Assembly: GCF_035989285.1 (NCBI RefSeq)
Contig: NZ_CP108513.1
Span: 3,720,001 to 3,784,000, forward strand
Direction: 5' to 3'
Length of the DNA stretch: 64,000 bases
Source: Streptomyces sp. NBC_01235
GTDB lineage: Bacteria; Actinomycetota; Actinomycetes; Streptomycetales; Streptomycetaceae
Part shown: positions 8,452 to 16,971 of the stretch, one piece after another
How positions within the stretch are numbered: position 1 is the first letter of the stretch
How the letters are laid out: every line of letters begins with the position of its first letter
Made by a program: the position numbers and the translations under genes
Notes under the pieces: generated by a model
Seen by the model: the letters and a program-made list of their open reading frames with translations, nothing else
Database searches by the model: none
What the model was told of the DNA's origin: nothing

Positions 8452-9348
8452 ATGCGGAAGCGAAACCGGCACGCGCGGGCCGTGCTCGCGGGCACGACGG
8501 CGGCCGTGTTGGGCCTGGCCGGGTGTGACGCGGCGGGGGGCGGAGACGGCCCGGCGGCCTCGGGCACGCAGGGGCGGCAGGCGAAGCCGTCTCCTTCGCC
8601 GACCCCGGTGTGGGACTCCAGCCCGGACTCGGTCTCGGCGGTGGGCGACTCCGTCACGCGCGGCTTCGACGCGTGTACGGTCCTCGCGGACTGCCCCGAG
8701 GTGTCCTGGGCGACCGGCAGCAGCACCGAGGTGAACAGTCTCGCCGTGCGGCTGCTGGGCGCGGCGAAGGCGGCCACGCACAGCTGGAACCACGCGTCGA
8801 CCGGGGCGCGGATGGCGGACCTGCCGGCCCAGATGGCACAGGCGGCGGCAGACCGGCCGCAGTTGGTGACCGTGATGGCGGGCGCGAACGACGCCTGCCG
8901 GGACTCGACGGCGGCGATGACGTCGGTGGCCGACTTCCGTGCGCAGTTCGAGGACGCGATGAGCACGCTGCGCCGCGCGCTGCCGAAGACTCAGGTGTAC
9001 GTGGCGAGCGTGCCGAACCTGAAGCGGCTGTGGTCGCAGGGGCGGACGAACGCGCTGGGCAAGCAGGTGTGGAAGCTGGGCATATGCCCGTCGATGCTGG
9101 GCGACGCGGACGCGCTGGACTCGGCGGCGACCCTGCGGCGGGAGACCGTGCAGAAGCGGGTGGAGGACTACAACTCGGTGCTGGAGGAGGTCTGCGCGAA
9201 GGACGTGCGGTGCCGGTTCGACGGCGGCGCCGTCTACGACTTCCGGTTCGGCACCGATCAGTTGAGCCACTGGGACTGGTTCCACCCGAGCAAGGACGGG
9301 CAGGCGCGGCTCGCGGAGATCGCCTACAGCAAAGTGACCGCGAAGTGA
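8452..9348 (+). CDS. Secreted SGNH/GDSL-type hydrolase, lipoprotein
   Basis: A 298-residue protein with a lipoprotein signal: basic MRKRNRHAR, a hydrophobic stretch and lipobox LAGC (C25), then a Ser/Pro linker. Block I reads VGDSVTRG (Ser67), block III MAGANDA (N146), and the catalytic Asp-x-x-His is DWFH (D275, H278). This family hydrolyses esters in lipids, xylan or phospholipids; the substrate is unknown. It should be tethered outside the membrane. The ATG at 8452 is chosen because it begins at the signal peptide. The next gene, galM, starts 54 bp on. Confidence 0.88.
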   Translation: MRKRNRHARAVLAGTTAAVLGLAGCDAAGGGDGPAASGTQGRQAKPSPSPTPVWDSSPDSVSAVGDSVTRGFDACTVLADCPEVSWATGSSTEVNSLAVRLLGAAKAATHSWNHASTGARMADLPAQMAQAAADRPQLVTVMAGANDACRDSTAAMTSVADFRAQFEDAMSTLRRALPKTQVYVASVPNLKRLWSQGRTNALGKQVWKLGICPSMLGDADALDSAATLRRETVQKRVEDYNSVLEEVCAKDVRCRFDGGAVYDFRFGTDQLSHWDWFHPSKDGQARLAEIAYSKVTAK

Positions 9349-9402
9349 CCGCGAAGGCTTCGTGCCGGGGGGACGAAGGTCTCGTGACTTAGGGTTTCGC
9401 TC

Positions 9403-10380
9403 ATGAGCGAACACTTCGGAACACTTTCCGACGGCACCCCGGTGCACCGCTGGACCCTGGAGCGGGCGGGCACGCGGGCGCGGGTCCTGTCGTACGGCGG
9501 GATCGTGCAGTCCGTGGACGTGCCGGACCGGGACGGCCGGCCGGCGAACGTGGTGCTGGGCTTCGCGGACCTGGACGGTTATCTCGCGCACCCCGAGCCC
9601 TACCTCGGCGCGCTGGTCGGGCGGTACGCCAACCGGATCGCGCACGCCCGCTTCCCGCTGGACGGGGTGACGTACGCGTTGGAGCCCAACAACGCGCCCA
9701 ACTCCCTGCACGGCGGCGGACGCGGCTTCGACAAGCGGGTGTGGGACGTGCGGCCGGTGGAGCACGGGCTGCGGCTGAGCCGGGTCAGCGCGCACGGCGA
9801 GGAGGGTTTCCCCGGCCGTCTGGAGGTCTCGGCGACGTACACGCTCGACGCGTCGGGTGCGCTGCGGTTCGTGTACGAGGCGGTCACGGACGCGCCGACG
9901 GTGGTGAACCTGACCAACCACAGCTACTTCAACCTCGGCGGCCCGGGCAGCGGGGACGCCACCGGCCACGAACTGCGGCTGGCCGCCGCCCGGTACACGC
10001 CGGTCGACGCCGACCTCATCCCGACCGGGGAGTTCGCGGAGGTCGCGGGCACCCCCTACGACTTCCGCGAGGCCCGCAAGACCGGGTACGGCTACGACCA
10101 CAACTTCGTGCTCGACAAGGGCCGCACCGACACGCCCGAGGAGGTGGCCGAGCTGCACGATCCGGCGACCGGGCGGGTGCTGACGGTGTCGACGACCGAG
10201 CCGGGGCTCCAGGTGTACACCGCGGACCACCTGGGCGAGCCGTTCGTGCCCTGCGAGGGCGTCGCGCTGGAGACCCAGCACTTCCCCGACTCGCCGAACC
10301 GGCCGGAGTTCCCGAGCACGGTGCTGCGGCCGGGGCACGTGTACCGGTCGGAGACGGTGTACGGCTTCTCGGTCCGATAG
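9403..10380 (+). CDS. galM: Aldose 1-epimerase (mutarotase)
   Basis: A 325-residue GalM enzyme interconverting alpha and beta anomers of aldoses. Family motifs: GRYANRI, NSLHGGGRGFDKRVW (H103), NLTNHSYFNLGG with catalytic acid H173, and [12 protein letters not shown] with catalytic base E290. No signal peptide is present. It converges on the GH3 glycosidase gene, which suggests handling of sugars released by that enzyme. A second galM lies at 38882-39928. Confidence 0.92.
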   Translation: MSEHFGTLSDGTPVHRWTLERAGTRARVLSYGGIVQSVDVPDRDGRPANVVLGFADLDGYLAHPEPYLGALVGRYANRIAHARFPLDGVTYALEPNNAPNSLHGGGRGFDKRVWDVRPVEHGLRLSRVSAHGEEGFPGRLEVSATYTLDASGALRFVYEAVTDAPTVVNLTNHSYFNLGGPGSGDATGHELRLAAARYTPVDADLIPTGEFAEVAGTPYDFREARKTGYGYDHNFVLDKGRTDTPEEVAELHDPATGRVLTVSTTEPGLQVYTADHLGEPFVPCEGVALETQHFPDSPNRPEFPSTVLRPGHVYRSETVYGFSVR

Positions 10381-10430
10381 GGAGCCGGAGAGCGAAGAGG
10401 GATCCGCGCGCGGGGCCCGGTAAGGACGTT

Positions 10431-10464
10431 GCCCCGGTCCAGGGGTCAGGTCCCGGACCGGGGC
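10431..10464. terminator. Bidirectional terminator between galM and the GH3 gene
   Basis: GCCCCGGTCC and GGACCGGGGC form a perfect 10-bp stem with a 14-nt loop in the 109-bp gap between two convergent genes. Confidence 0.7.
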
Positions 10465-10489
10465 TGTTCGTGGGGCGTCGGGCGCCTGA

Positions 10490-12922
10490 TCACACGTTAA
10501 TCGTCGCGGTGATCCTGCGGTCCGCGATCGAGCGGCCCACCTGGATCTCGTACGAACCCTTCACAAAGGACCACCGGTGGTCCGCCTCGTCCCACACCTC
10601 GAAGGCGCGGTCGCGGATGTCCACGGTGACCTCGGTGCTCTCCCCCGGGTCCGCCTCCACGGTGGCGAAGCCGGCCAGCCAGCGGTGCGGGCGGTCGGGC
10701 GCCGGGGCCGTCCCGGTGGGCGCGAGATAGACCTGCACGACCTCCCGGCCGGGCCGCTCCCCGTTGTTGCGGACGCGCACCTTGACCGTGGAGCCCGCGA
10801 TGTCGACCGACTCGTACGTCCAGTCGGTGTAGCCGAGACCGTGGCCGAAGGGGTAGGCCGGGGTGCGGTTCTCCTTCTCCCAGGCGCGGTAGCCGATGAA
10901 GACGCTCTCGGTGTACGGGAGTTCGCCGACGACCGGGGTGACCTGGGTGACGGGGGCGTCGGTGAGGGAGCCCCAGGTGGTGGGGAGCCGACCGCCGGGT
11001 TCGTGGGCGCCGGTCAGGACGTCCGCCAGCGCCGCACCGCCCTCCTGGCCGGGGAACCAGGTGAGCAGGACGGCCGCGACGTCCCCGCGCCAGGGCAGCT
11101 CCACCGGGGAGCCGGCGTTGACGACCACGACGGTGTTCGGGTTGGCGGCGGCGACGGCGCGGACGAGGTCGTCCTGCCGGCCGGGGAGGCGGAGGTCCGC
11201 CCGGTCGAAGCCCTCGGACTCGACGCGGTCGGTGGTGGCGACCACGACGACGGCCGTGTCGGCGGCGCGGGCGGCCTCGACGGCCTCGGCGATCAGCTCG
11301 TCGGCGTCCCGCTGTGGCCCCTGGTGGGCGAGCGCAAAGGCGACGACCGTGAAGGGGATGTCCTCGGGGAGGGCGAAGACGTGGGTGAGGGAGACCTCGA
11401 CGGGTTCGCCGGCGGTCAGCTGGGCCTCGGCGCGGGGCACCGGGGAGCCGAAGAACGCCTCGAAGGGGTCGCTGTCGTCGGCGGGCAGCTGGACGTCGTC
11501 GTAGTACGTCGTCCCGGCGACGGTGAGCCGGAACGCGCCGGTGCCCTTGACGCCGAAGGTGTGCGGGCCGGTCTCGCGCGGGGTGAAGGCGCCGGTCAGC
11601 TCGACGGTGTGGAGGCGGTCGTGGGTGACTCCCTCGGGGAGGTCCGAGCCCATCCACTGGATCTGGCCATGGGGCGCGGAACCGGTTCCCAGGACGTTTC
11701 CGTCCGCGTCCCGGCAGACGGCCCGCAGCTCGAAGCCCTTGTCGGCGACCGCGAGTTCCGTGGTGGGGTCGGCGCCGACGGCGTAGGTGAGGGTGCCTTC
11801 GGGGAGGGCGGCGGTGAGGCCGTCGAGCGGGGAGATTGTGCGGGCCGGGAAGACGGTGGCGGAGCCGCCGCCGAGGACCCGGGCGTCGCGGGCGGCCGCG
11901 CCGACGAGGGCGACGGTGCCGGGCCTGAGCGGGAGCGCCTCGTTCTCGTTGCGGACCAGGACGAAGGAGCGGCGGGCCAGTTCGCGGGCCAGGGCCTCGC
12001 CGTCGACCGGGGCGGGCGGCTCGGTGACGGCCGGTTCGACGTCCGCGAGGGCGCCGACGCGGGCGGCCAGCCGCAGGACGCGGCGTACGGCCTCGTCGAC
12101 CTCGGACTCCTCGACGTCGCCGTCGCGTACGGCCTGGGCGAGGGCCGGGCCGTAGACGGTCCGCGGGCCCGGCATGGCGACGTCGAGGCCACCCTTCAGC
12201 GCGCCGACGGTGTCGCGGGCGGCCATCCAGTCGGAGACGTTGAAGCCGTCGAAGCCCCATTCCTCGCGCAGGACCTCGTTCACGAGGTGGTGGTGCTCGG
12301 TCATCGTCGTGCCGTTGACCGTGTTGTAGGCGGTCATGATGCCCCAGGGGCGGGCGTTCTCGACGATGGCCTCGAAGGGGGCGAGGTACAGCTCGCGCAG
12401 GGCGCGTTCGCCGACCAGGTTGTTCACGGTGAAGCGGTCGGTCTCGGCGTCGTTGGCGACGAAGTGCTTGACGGTGGTGCCGACGCCGCCCTCCTGCACG
12501 CCCGTTATGTAACCGGTTCCGATGCGGCCCGTCAGGTACGGGTCCTCGCTGTAGGCCTCGAAGTGCCGGCCGCCGAGCGGGGAGCGGTGCAGGTTGACCG
12601 TGGGGGCGAGCAGGACGTGGACGCCCTTGCGGCGGGCCTCCTGGGCGAGGAGGGTGCCGGCGCGGCGGGCGAGCGCCGGGTCCCAGGTGGCGGCGAGGGC
12701 GGTCGGGGAGGGCAGGGCGACGGACGGGTCGTCGGCGGTCCAGCGCACCCCCCGGACGCCTATGGGGCCGTCGGACATGACGAGGGACTTCAGGCCGATC
12801 TCCGGCAGGGCGGGCAGCGACCACATGTCCTGGCCGGCCAGCAGCCGGGTCTTGGCGTCCAGGTCGAGCGTGCCGAGGGCCGCCTCGACGGCCGCTTCGG
12901 TTTCCGGCCCGGTTCCCGCCAT
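10490..12922 (-). CDS. Glycoside hydrolase family 3 (beta-glucosidase type) with PA14 insert
   Basis: An 810-residue GH3 enzyme. The N-terminal TIM barrel contains KHFVANDAE (152-160) and the nucleophile in GFNVSDWMA (D231). The C-terminal alpha/beta sandwich carries the LVRNENEALPL and FPARTISPLDGL region, interrupted by a PA14-like beta module (about residues 415-510, with TGPHTFGVKGTG and AGTTYYDDV). A fibronectin-III-like tail follows (PGREVVQVYL). PA14-bearing GH3 enzymes cleave beta-glucosides or related glycosides from the non-reducing end. There is no signal peptide. ATG 12922 has a GAGGAGG site. It is divergent from a TetR gene 130 bp away that probably controls it. Confidence 0.92.
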   Translation of the reverse strand: MAGTGPETEAAVEAALGTLDLDAKTRLLAGQDMWSLPALPEIGLKSLVMSDGPIGVRGVRWTADDPSVALPSPTALAATWDPALARRAGTLLAQEARRKGVHVLLAPTVNLHRSPLGGRHFEAYSEDPYLTGRIGTGYITGVQEGGVGTTVKHFVANDAETDRFTVNNLVGERALRELYLAPFEAIVENARPWGIMTAYNTVNGTTMTEHHHLVNEVLREEWGFDGFNVSDWMAARDTVGALKGGLDVAMPGPRTVYGPALAQAVRDGDVEESEVDEAVRRVLRLAARVGALADVEPAVTEPPAPVDGEALARELARRSFVLVRNENEALPLRPGTVALVGAAARDARVLGGGSATVFPARTISPLDGLTAALPEGTLTYAVGADPTTELAVADKGFELRAVCRDADGNVLGTGSAPHGQIQWMGSDLPEGVTHDRLHTVELTGAFTPRETGPHTFGVKGTGAFRLTVAGTTYYDDVQLPADDSDPFEAFFGSPVPRAEAQLTAGEPVEVSLTHVFALPEDIPFTVVAFALAHQGPQRDADELIAEAVEAARAADTAVVVVATTDRVESEGFDRADLRLPGRQDDLVRAVAAANPNTVVVVNAGSPVELPWRGDVAAVLLTWFPGQEGGAALADVLTGAHEPGGRLPTTWGSLTDAPVTQVTPVVGELPYTESVFIGYRAWEKENRTPAYPFGHGLGYTDWTYESVDIAGSTVKVRVRNNGERPGREVVQVYLAPTGTAPAPDRPHRWLAGFATVEADPGESTEVTVDIRDRAFEVWDEADHRWSFVKGSYEIQVGRSIADRRITATINV

Positions 12923-13052
12923 GGCGTGCCTCCTCGTTGAGCGCAGTTGTCCGTGTCCTTGCGTGCCTTCATCGTGCACGAGTCACCTGTAGAGCGGTAG
13001 GTTTCGTTATTCCGTCGTTATACATCGGGGCGGGATGCCGTACCGTGACGGC

Positions 13053-13619
13053 ATGAGCGCCAGAACGACGAGGAGCGCGGAGCGGCGGGCCGAGATCATC
13101 CGGGCGGCCCTGGAAGTGATCGCCGAGCGCGGTTACCGGGGAGCGAGCCTGGCGGCGGTGGCCGAGCGGGTCGGGCTGACCCAGCAGGGGCTGCTGCACC
13201 ACTTCCCGACCAAGGACGCGCTGCTGGTGGCGGTGCTCCAGGAACGCGACCAGTGGGACGCGGTGCCGGACACCCAGTGGCGGATGGACCTGCTGGTCTC
13301 GCTGGTCGAGTACAACGCGATGCGGCCCGGCATCATCCAGACCTTCTCGGCACTGCTCGGCGAGAGCGTCACGGAGGGACATCCGGCGCGGGAGTACTTC
13401 ACCGAGCGGTACCGGCAGGGGCGGGAGAACATGACGGCGGTGCTGCGCGCCGAGTACGGGGAGCGACTGCCGAACGGGCTGACGCCCGAGCGGACGGCCC
13501 CCCTCCTCATCGCGGTGATGGACGGCCTGCAGTACCAGTGGCTGCTGGACCCGGAGGCGGTGGACATGCCGGGCGCGTTCCGGGACTTCCTGCGGCTGCT
13601 GGGCGAGGAGCTGGACTGA
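13053..13619 (+). CDS. TetR family transcriptional regulator
   Basis: A 188-residue TetR protein with an N-terminal HTH at about residues 33-53 (ASLAAVAERVGLTQQGLLHH) and a variable ligand-binding C-terminus. The start ATG 13053 (MSARTTRSAERRAE) lies just ahead of helix 1. It is read away from the GH3 beta-glucosidase gene; the 130-bp space contains two copies of CGTTAT 11 bp apart (about 13006-13023) that could be part of its operator. A role as local repressor of the glycosidase is inferred from the arrangement. Confidence 0.88.
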   Translation: MSARTTRSAERRAEIIRAALEVIAERGYRGASLAAVAERVGLTQQGLLHHFPTKDALLVAVLQERDQWDAVPDTQWRMDLLVSLVEYNAMRPGIIQTFSALLGESVTEGHPAREYFTERYRQGRENMTAVLRAEYGERLPNGLTPERTAPLLIAVMDGLQYQWLLDPEAVDMPGAFRDFLRLLGEELD

Positions 13620-13689
13620 CACCGGGCAGCGGTGGGCCTGGGTACGCGTACTCAGGCGCCCGCCCCGGCCTTGGGGCGAGGATGAGCCT

Positions 13690-13956
13690 GTGAAGGGGAG
13701 AAACGTCATCACGGCCATCGCCCTGCTGCCCGTCAACGCCCTGGTCGTGGGTTACGGATGGCTGGCGGCCGGCATGACCGGATGGGCGGCGGATTACGAC
13801 GACGAGCCGGCCGAGCCGCCACTGGCCGAACTGGGCACGGCCTGCGGGCTGGTGGTGGCCATCGGCGTCGTGCTGTGGCTCGCCCGGCTGCGCGGAGCCG
13901 CGGTCTTCCAGGTGGTTCCGGCGCTTCTGCTCGCCGTGCTGATGCTGCCCGCCTGA
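13690..13956 (+). CDS. Small membrane protein of unknown function
   Basis: An 88-residue protein starting with GTG 13690. It has a hydrophobic segment at about residues 6-30, an acidic loop (DYDDEPAEPPLAELG) and a second hydrophobic region at about 50-86 broken by LARLRG. This looks like a small two- or three-helix membrane protein. No family is recognised. It stands alone between the TetR gene and the secreted C15-like gene. Confidence 0.6.
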   Translation: MKGRNVITAIALLPVNALVVGYGWLAAGMTGWAADYDDEPAEPPLAELGTACGLVVAIGVVLWLARLRGAAVFQVVPALLLAVLMLPA

Positions 13957-14079
13957 GCCCCCGCGCGGGCCACGCACCGGCCACACGCCATGGCGTGGAC
14001 CACTTCCGTCACGCGATACTGCCGCCGTTCGGCACGACACTCCACGCTCCCCCACGGCGACGGAAGGACCTGAACTCCC

Positions 14080-15342
14080 TTGAGTTCCCAACGCGTTCGG
14101 ATCGGCATCCTCGGACTGACCCTGCTGGCGGGCCTCGCGGCCCCCACGGTCCCGGCGGCGGCCGAGACCGCCCCCTCGCCCACGGTGGAGGAACAGCGGC
14201 TGGACCAGGCCGCGCCCCGGGAGATCCTCGAGCGCTCCGGATTCGACGCCGTGGCACCCGGGTTCACCCATGCGCTCGGCGCCGCGCACTCCTACGCCGA
14301 GGCCCGCCGGGTCGTCGCACGCCAGGGATCGGCGCTGTGGCGGCGGGCCGTCGACCGGGTGCAGGGGCGGGGGCCGGCCGGCGGAGACCTCAGCCGGGAC
14401 GACGACCGGCCGCTGTACTGGGCGCGGCTCGGGATGACGCGGGAAGTACGCACCTGGGAGCCGGAGTTCGGGCTGACGGCGGCCCAACGCACTTCGTTGC
14501 TCGACCGGTTGGAGCAGACCTCGCGCGGCCAGAGCGACATCCGCTACCCGCGGCACACCAAAGGGCCCAAGCGCGTGCTGGTCACCGGCTTCGACCCGTT
14601 CACCCTGGACCGGGACATCCGCATCTCCAACCCCTCGGGGGCTGCCGCTCTCGCCCTCGACGGCACGGTGATCCGGACCGCGGACGGGCCCGCACGGGTG
14701 GAGACCGCCGTGTTCCCGGTGCGCTGGCAGGACTTCGCGGACAGCACCGTGGAGCGCGCCCTGCGGCCGCATCTGCCGCAGGTCGACCTGTTCACGACCG
14801 TCAGCCAGGGCCGCGTCGGCCGCTTCGACGTGGAGCGCACCAACGGGGCCTGGCGCGGCGGCTTCCCCGACAACGAGAGCATCGGCCGGACGGAGACGAT
14901 CCCGGTCGCCGACCCCGCCTCGCAGCCGCAGTGGACGACCACGACCCTGCCGTACGCCGCGATCGTGGCCGCGGACACCGGCCGGTTCCCGGTCTACGAC
15001 AACACGAGCGTCACCGAGATCCCGGCGGGAACCACCGACCCCGTCGTCCGGCCGGACGGACCGACGGCGGGGTCGACCGCGCGGGCCGGGGGCGGCGGGA
15101 ACTACCTCTCCAACGAGATCGCCTACCGGGCCACCCTGCTGCGCGACCGGCTGGGGCTGCACGACCGGCTGCCGGGCGGGCATGTGCACACGCCGGTGCT
15201 GCAGTTCGCGGCCGGCAACACCGATCCGGCGACCGGGACCGTGACCGATCCGGAGTTCGTGCGCAACCGGCTGGACATCGTCGCCCAGGTGCGGACGATC
15301 CTGACGGTGGCGGTCAGTGCGACGGAGCGAGCGCGAGGCTGA
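14080..15342 (+). CDS. Secreted pyroglutamyl-peptidase-like (C15 fold) protein lacking the catalytic Cys
   Basis: A 420-residue protein with a TTG start and a signal peptide (residues 1 to about 28, ending PAAAETA). A helical N-terminal region is followed by a C15-like domain from about residue 164: KRVLVTGFDPF, then the Glu region VSQGRVGRFDVERTN (E252) and the His region GGHVHTPVLQF (H370). At the place of the usual nucleophile (YLCN in pyroglutamyl peptidase I) the protein has NYLSNE, so the Cys is Ser344. It may be a serine variant, a non-catalytic binder or inactive. Its 3' end overlaps the convergent lysE-type gene by 29 bp. Confidence 0.72.
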   Translation: MSSQRVRIGILGLTLLAGLAAPTVPAAAETAPSPTVEEQRLDQAAPREILERSGFDAVAPGFTHALGAAHSYAEARRVVARQGSALWRRAVDRVQGRGPAGGDLSRDDDRPLYWARLGMTREVRTWEPEFGLTAAQRTSLLDRLEQTSRGQSDIRYPRHTKGPKRVLVTGFDPFTLDRDIRISNPSGAAALALDGTVIRTADGPARVETAVFPVRWQDFADSTVERALRPHLPQVDLFTTVSQGRVGRFDVERTNGAWRGGFPDNESIGRTETIPVADPASQPQWTTTTLPYAAIVAADTGRFPVYDNTSVTEIPAGTTDPVVRPDGPTAGSTARAGGGGNYLSNEIAYRATLLRDRLGLHDRLPGGHVHTPVLQFAAGNTDPATGTVTDPEFVRNRLDIVAQVRTILTVAVSATERARG

Positions 15343-15927
15343 CGCCCAGGCCCGCCAGGACCGAGCCGATGACCTTGTCGAGGACCTTCTGGCCCCGCAG
15401 CATCAGCGTGCGCATGCGGTCGTGGGAGAAGAAGACGGCGACCACGCCGAACCACAGCAGGTGCGCCAGCGACATGAACAGCCCGTAGCCGGCCTGCTGG
15501 TAGAGCGCCGTGCCGGGGCTGACGACCTGGGAGAACGTCGAGACGACGAAGAGGGTCGTCTTCGGGTTGAGGACGTTGGTGAGGAAACCGGTCCGCAGGG
15601 CGGCGAGCGGGGTCAGTTCGGTCTTGCCGGTCAGGTCGATCTCGACCTCGCCGCGGGTGCGGAAGGTGCGGACGCCGATGTGGACGAGGTAGGCCGCGCC
15701 GACCAGCTTGATGATCGTGAAGAGGAAGGTCGAGGACGCGATCAGCAGGCCCACGCCGAGCATCGTGTACGTGACGTGGACGAGGACGCCCGCGGCGACC
15801 CCGGTGGCCGCGAACAGCCCGTACGGCGGCCGTAGAGACAGCTGTTGCGGACGATCATCGCGAAGTCTGCGCCGGGGGCGACGACGGCCAGCACGGTGAT
15901 GAGGGCGACGACGAGTATCTCGGTCAT
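15314..15927 (-). pseudogene. LysE/RhtB-type exporter, interrupted by a one-base frameshift
   Basis: The first part reads MTEILVVALITVLAVVAPGA followed by DFAMIVRNSCLYGRRTG, the typical LysE/RhtB N-terminus. The reading frame is then lost, and the rest (MLGVGLLIASSTFLFTIIKL to SLALAPSH) continues in another frame. Restoring one base near 15817 (GGCTG to GGCCTG on the minus strand) gives an intact protein of about 204 residues with six membrane helices. LysE-family proteins export amino acids or related compounds. ATG 15927 overlaps the upstream EI24 gene's stop by 4 bp. A sequencing error cannot be excluded. Confidence 0.78.
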
Positions 15928-16748
15928 GACGTGGCGTTCTCCTCCTCGGCTACGCCGGCCCCGTCGTCGACGTCGTCGTCGCCGTCGCCGTCGGCCTCGG
16001 AGGTCTCCTCGCCCAGCAGCTCACGGGCCAGCAGCGTGGCGCCCGCGACCGCGCCCGGCATCAGGAACACCGCGACGAAGGGGACCAGGAAGGCCAGGCC
16101 CAGGGAGGTGCCGAAGCCCCAGACCAGGGTCTTGCGGGAGCGGAGCAGGGTGAGACGGGCGCGCAGGTCGACGTTCCGGCGCTGGAGGGCGACGGCGGTG
16201 AGTTCCTCGGTGAGGAAGAAGCCGGTGACGAAGAAGCCGATCACCGGGACGACCGTCTGCCCGGCGACCGGGACGAACCCGAGGGCGAACAGCAGCACAC
16301 CCCACAGCAGCGCGCGGAGCAGGATGCGGAGGCTGTCGCGGGCGGAGACCCACAGTTCGCGCCAGAGCGGCAGCCCGGACTCGGGGGCCGTGCCGTCGGG
16401 CGAGACGTCCCGGTCGACCTTCTCGGAGAGGTTCTCGTAGAAGGGCTGGCCGACGAGGAGGGTGACGGCGGTGAAGGTGAGGACGCAGAGGAGGAGGCCG
16501 AGGGCGAACAGCACGACGGTGAGGAAGCCGCGGAAGAGGCCCTGCCAGGGGCTGGACCAGTCGTCGGCGAACGGCGTCGCCCATCCCACGAAGTCCTGGC
16601 CCCACACCGCGAGCGCCACCAGCGCCGCCGCGTAGAGGACGAGCGTGATCAGGCCGGGGACGAGCCCGAACCCGTACTGCCTGCCGTGCCGGGCCACCCA
16701 GCGTTGGCCCTTCAGGAGGTACTTGAACCCCACCCCAAGATCGCGCAT
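15924..16748 (-). CDS. EI24 domain-containing membrane protein (CysZ-like)
   Basis: A 274-residue integral membrane protein with four long hydrophobic regions (about 28-50, 70-100, 145-185 and 205-240) and the EI24/CysZ motif VGQPFYENLSEKVDRDV. The C-terminus is very acidic (EADGDGDDDVDDGAGVAEEE). Relatives include the CysZ sulfate permease, but the actinobacterial members are uncharacterised. It overlaps the downstream exporter gene by ATGA, which indicates translational coupling. Confidence 0.82.
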   Translation of the reverse strand: MRDLGVGFKYLLKGQRWVARHGRQYGFGLVPGLITLVLYAAALVALAVWGQDFVGWATPFADDWSSPWQGLFRGFLTVVLFALGLLLCVLTFTAVTLLVGQPFYENLSEKVDRDVSPDGTAPESGLPLWRELWVSARDSLRILLRALLWGVLLFALGFVPVAGQTVVPVIGFFVTGFFLTEELTAVALQRRNVDLRARLTLLRSRKTLVWGFGTSLGLAFLVPFVAVFLMPGAVAGATLLARELLGEETSEADGDGDDDVDDGAGVAEEENATS

Positions 16749-16971
16749 GGCCGGAACTTTACCCCGGGGCCGCCACGCCCGGACCCTGCCGTGGGCCCTC
16801 GACCCGCCTCGCCCTCAAACGCCGGACAGGCCACGAGACTTGCGGGCCCTCCTAGGCCATCCGAGGTATCGGTGACACCAACGCCCTCTTGTTGCGGTTG
16901 AGTCGAACAGGTACACCTCGCCGTACCGATCTCCGGAAGCAACGATCTCGGCAAGTCCAGAGGAGGTACAC

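Noticed and set aside
10577..12940. A 787-codon plus-strand frame opposite the GH3 gene
   Set aside because: Shadow frame; GH3, PA14 and Fn3 motifs are on the minus strand.
16749..16971. Riboswitch before the M14 peptidase gene
   Set aside because: The leader is 223 bp but no known riboswitch core could be recognised; only a short CCTCAAACGCCGGACAGGC piece common in Streptomyces spacers is seen.
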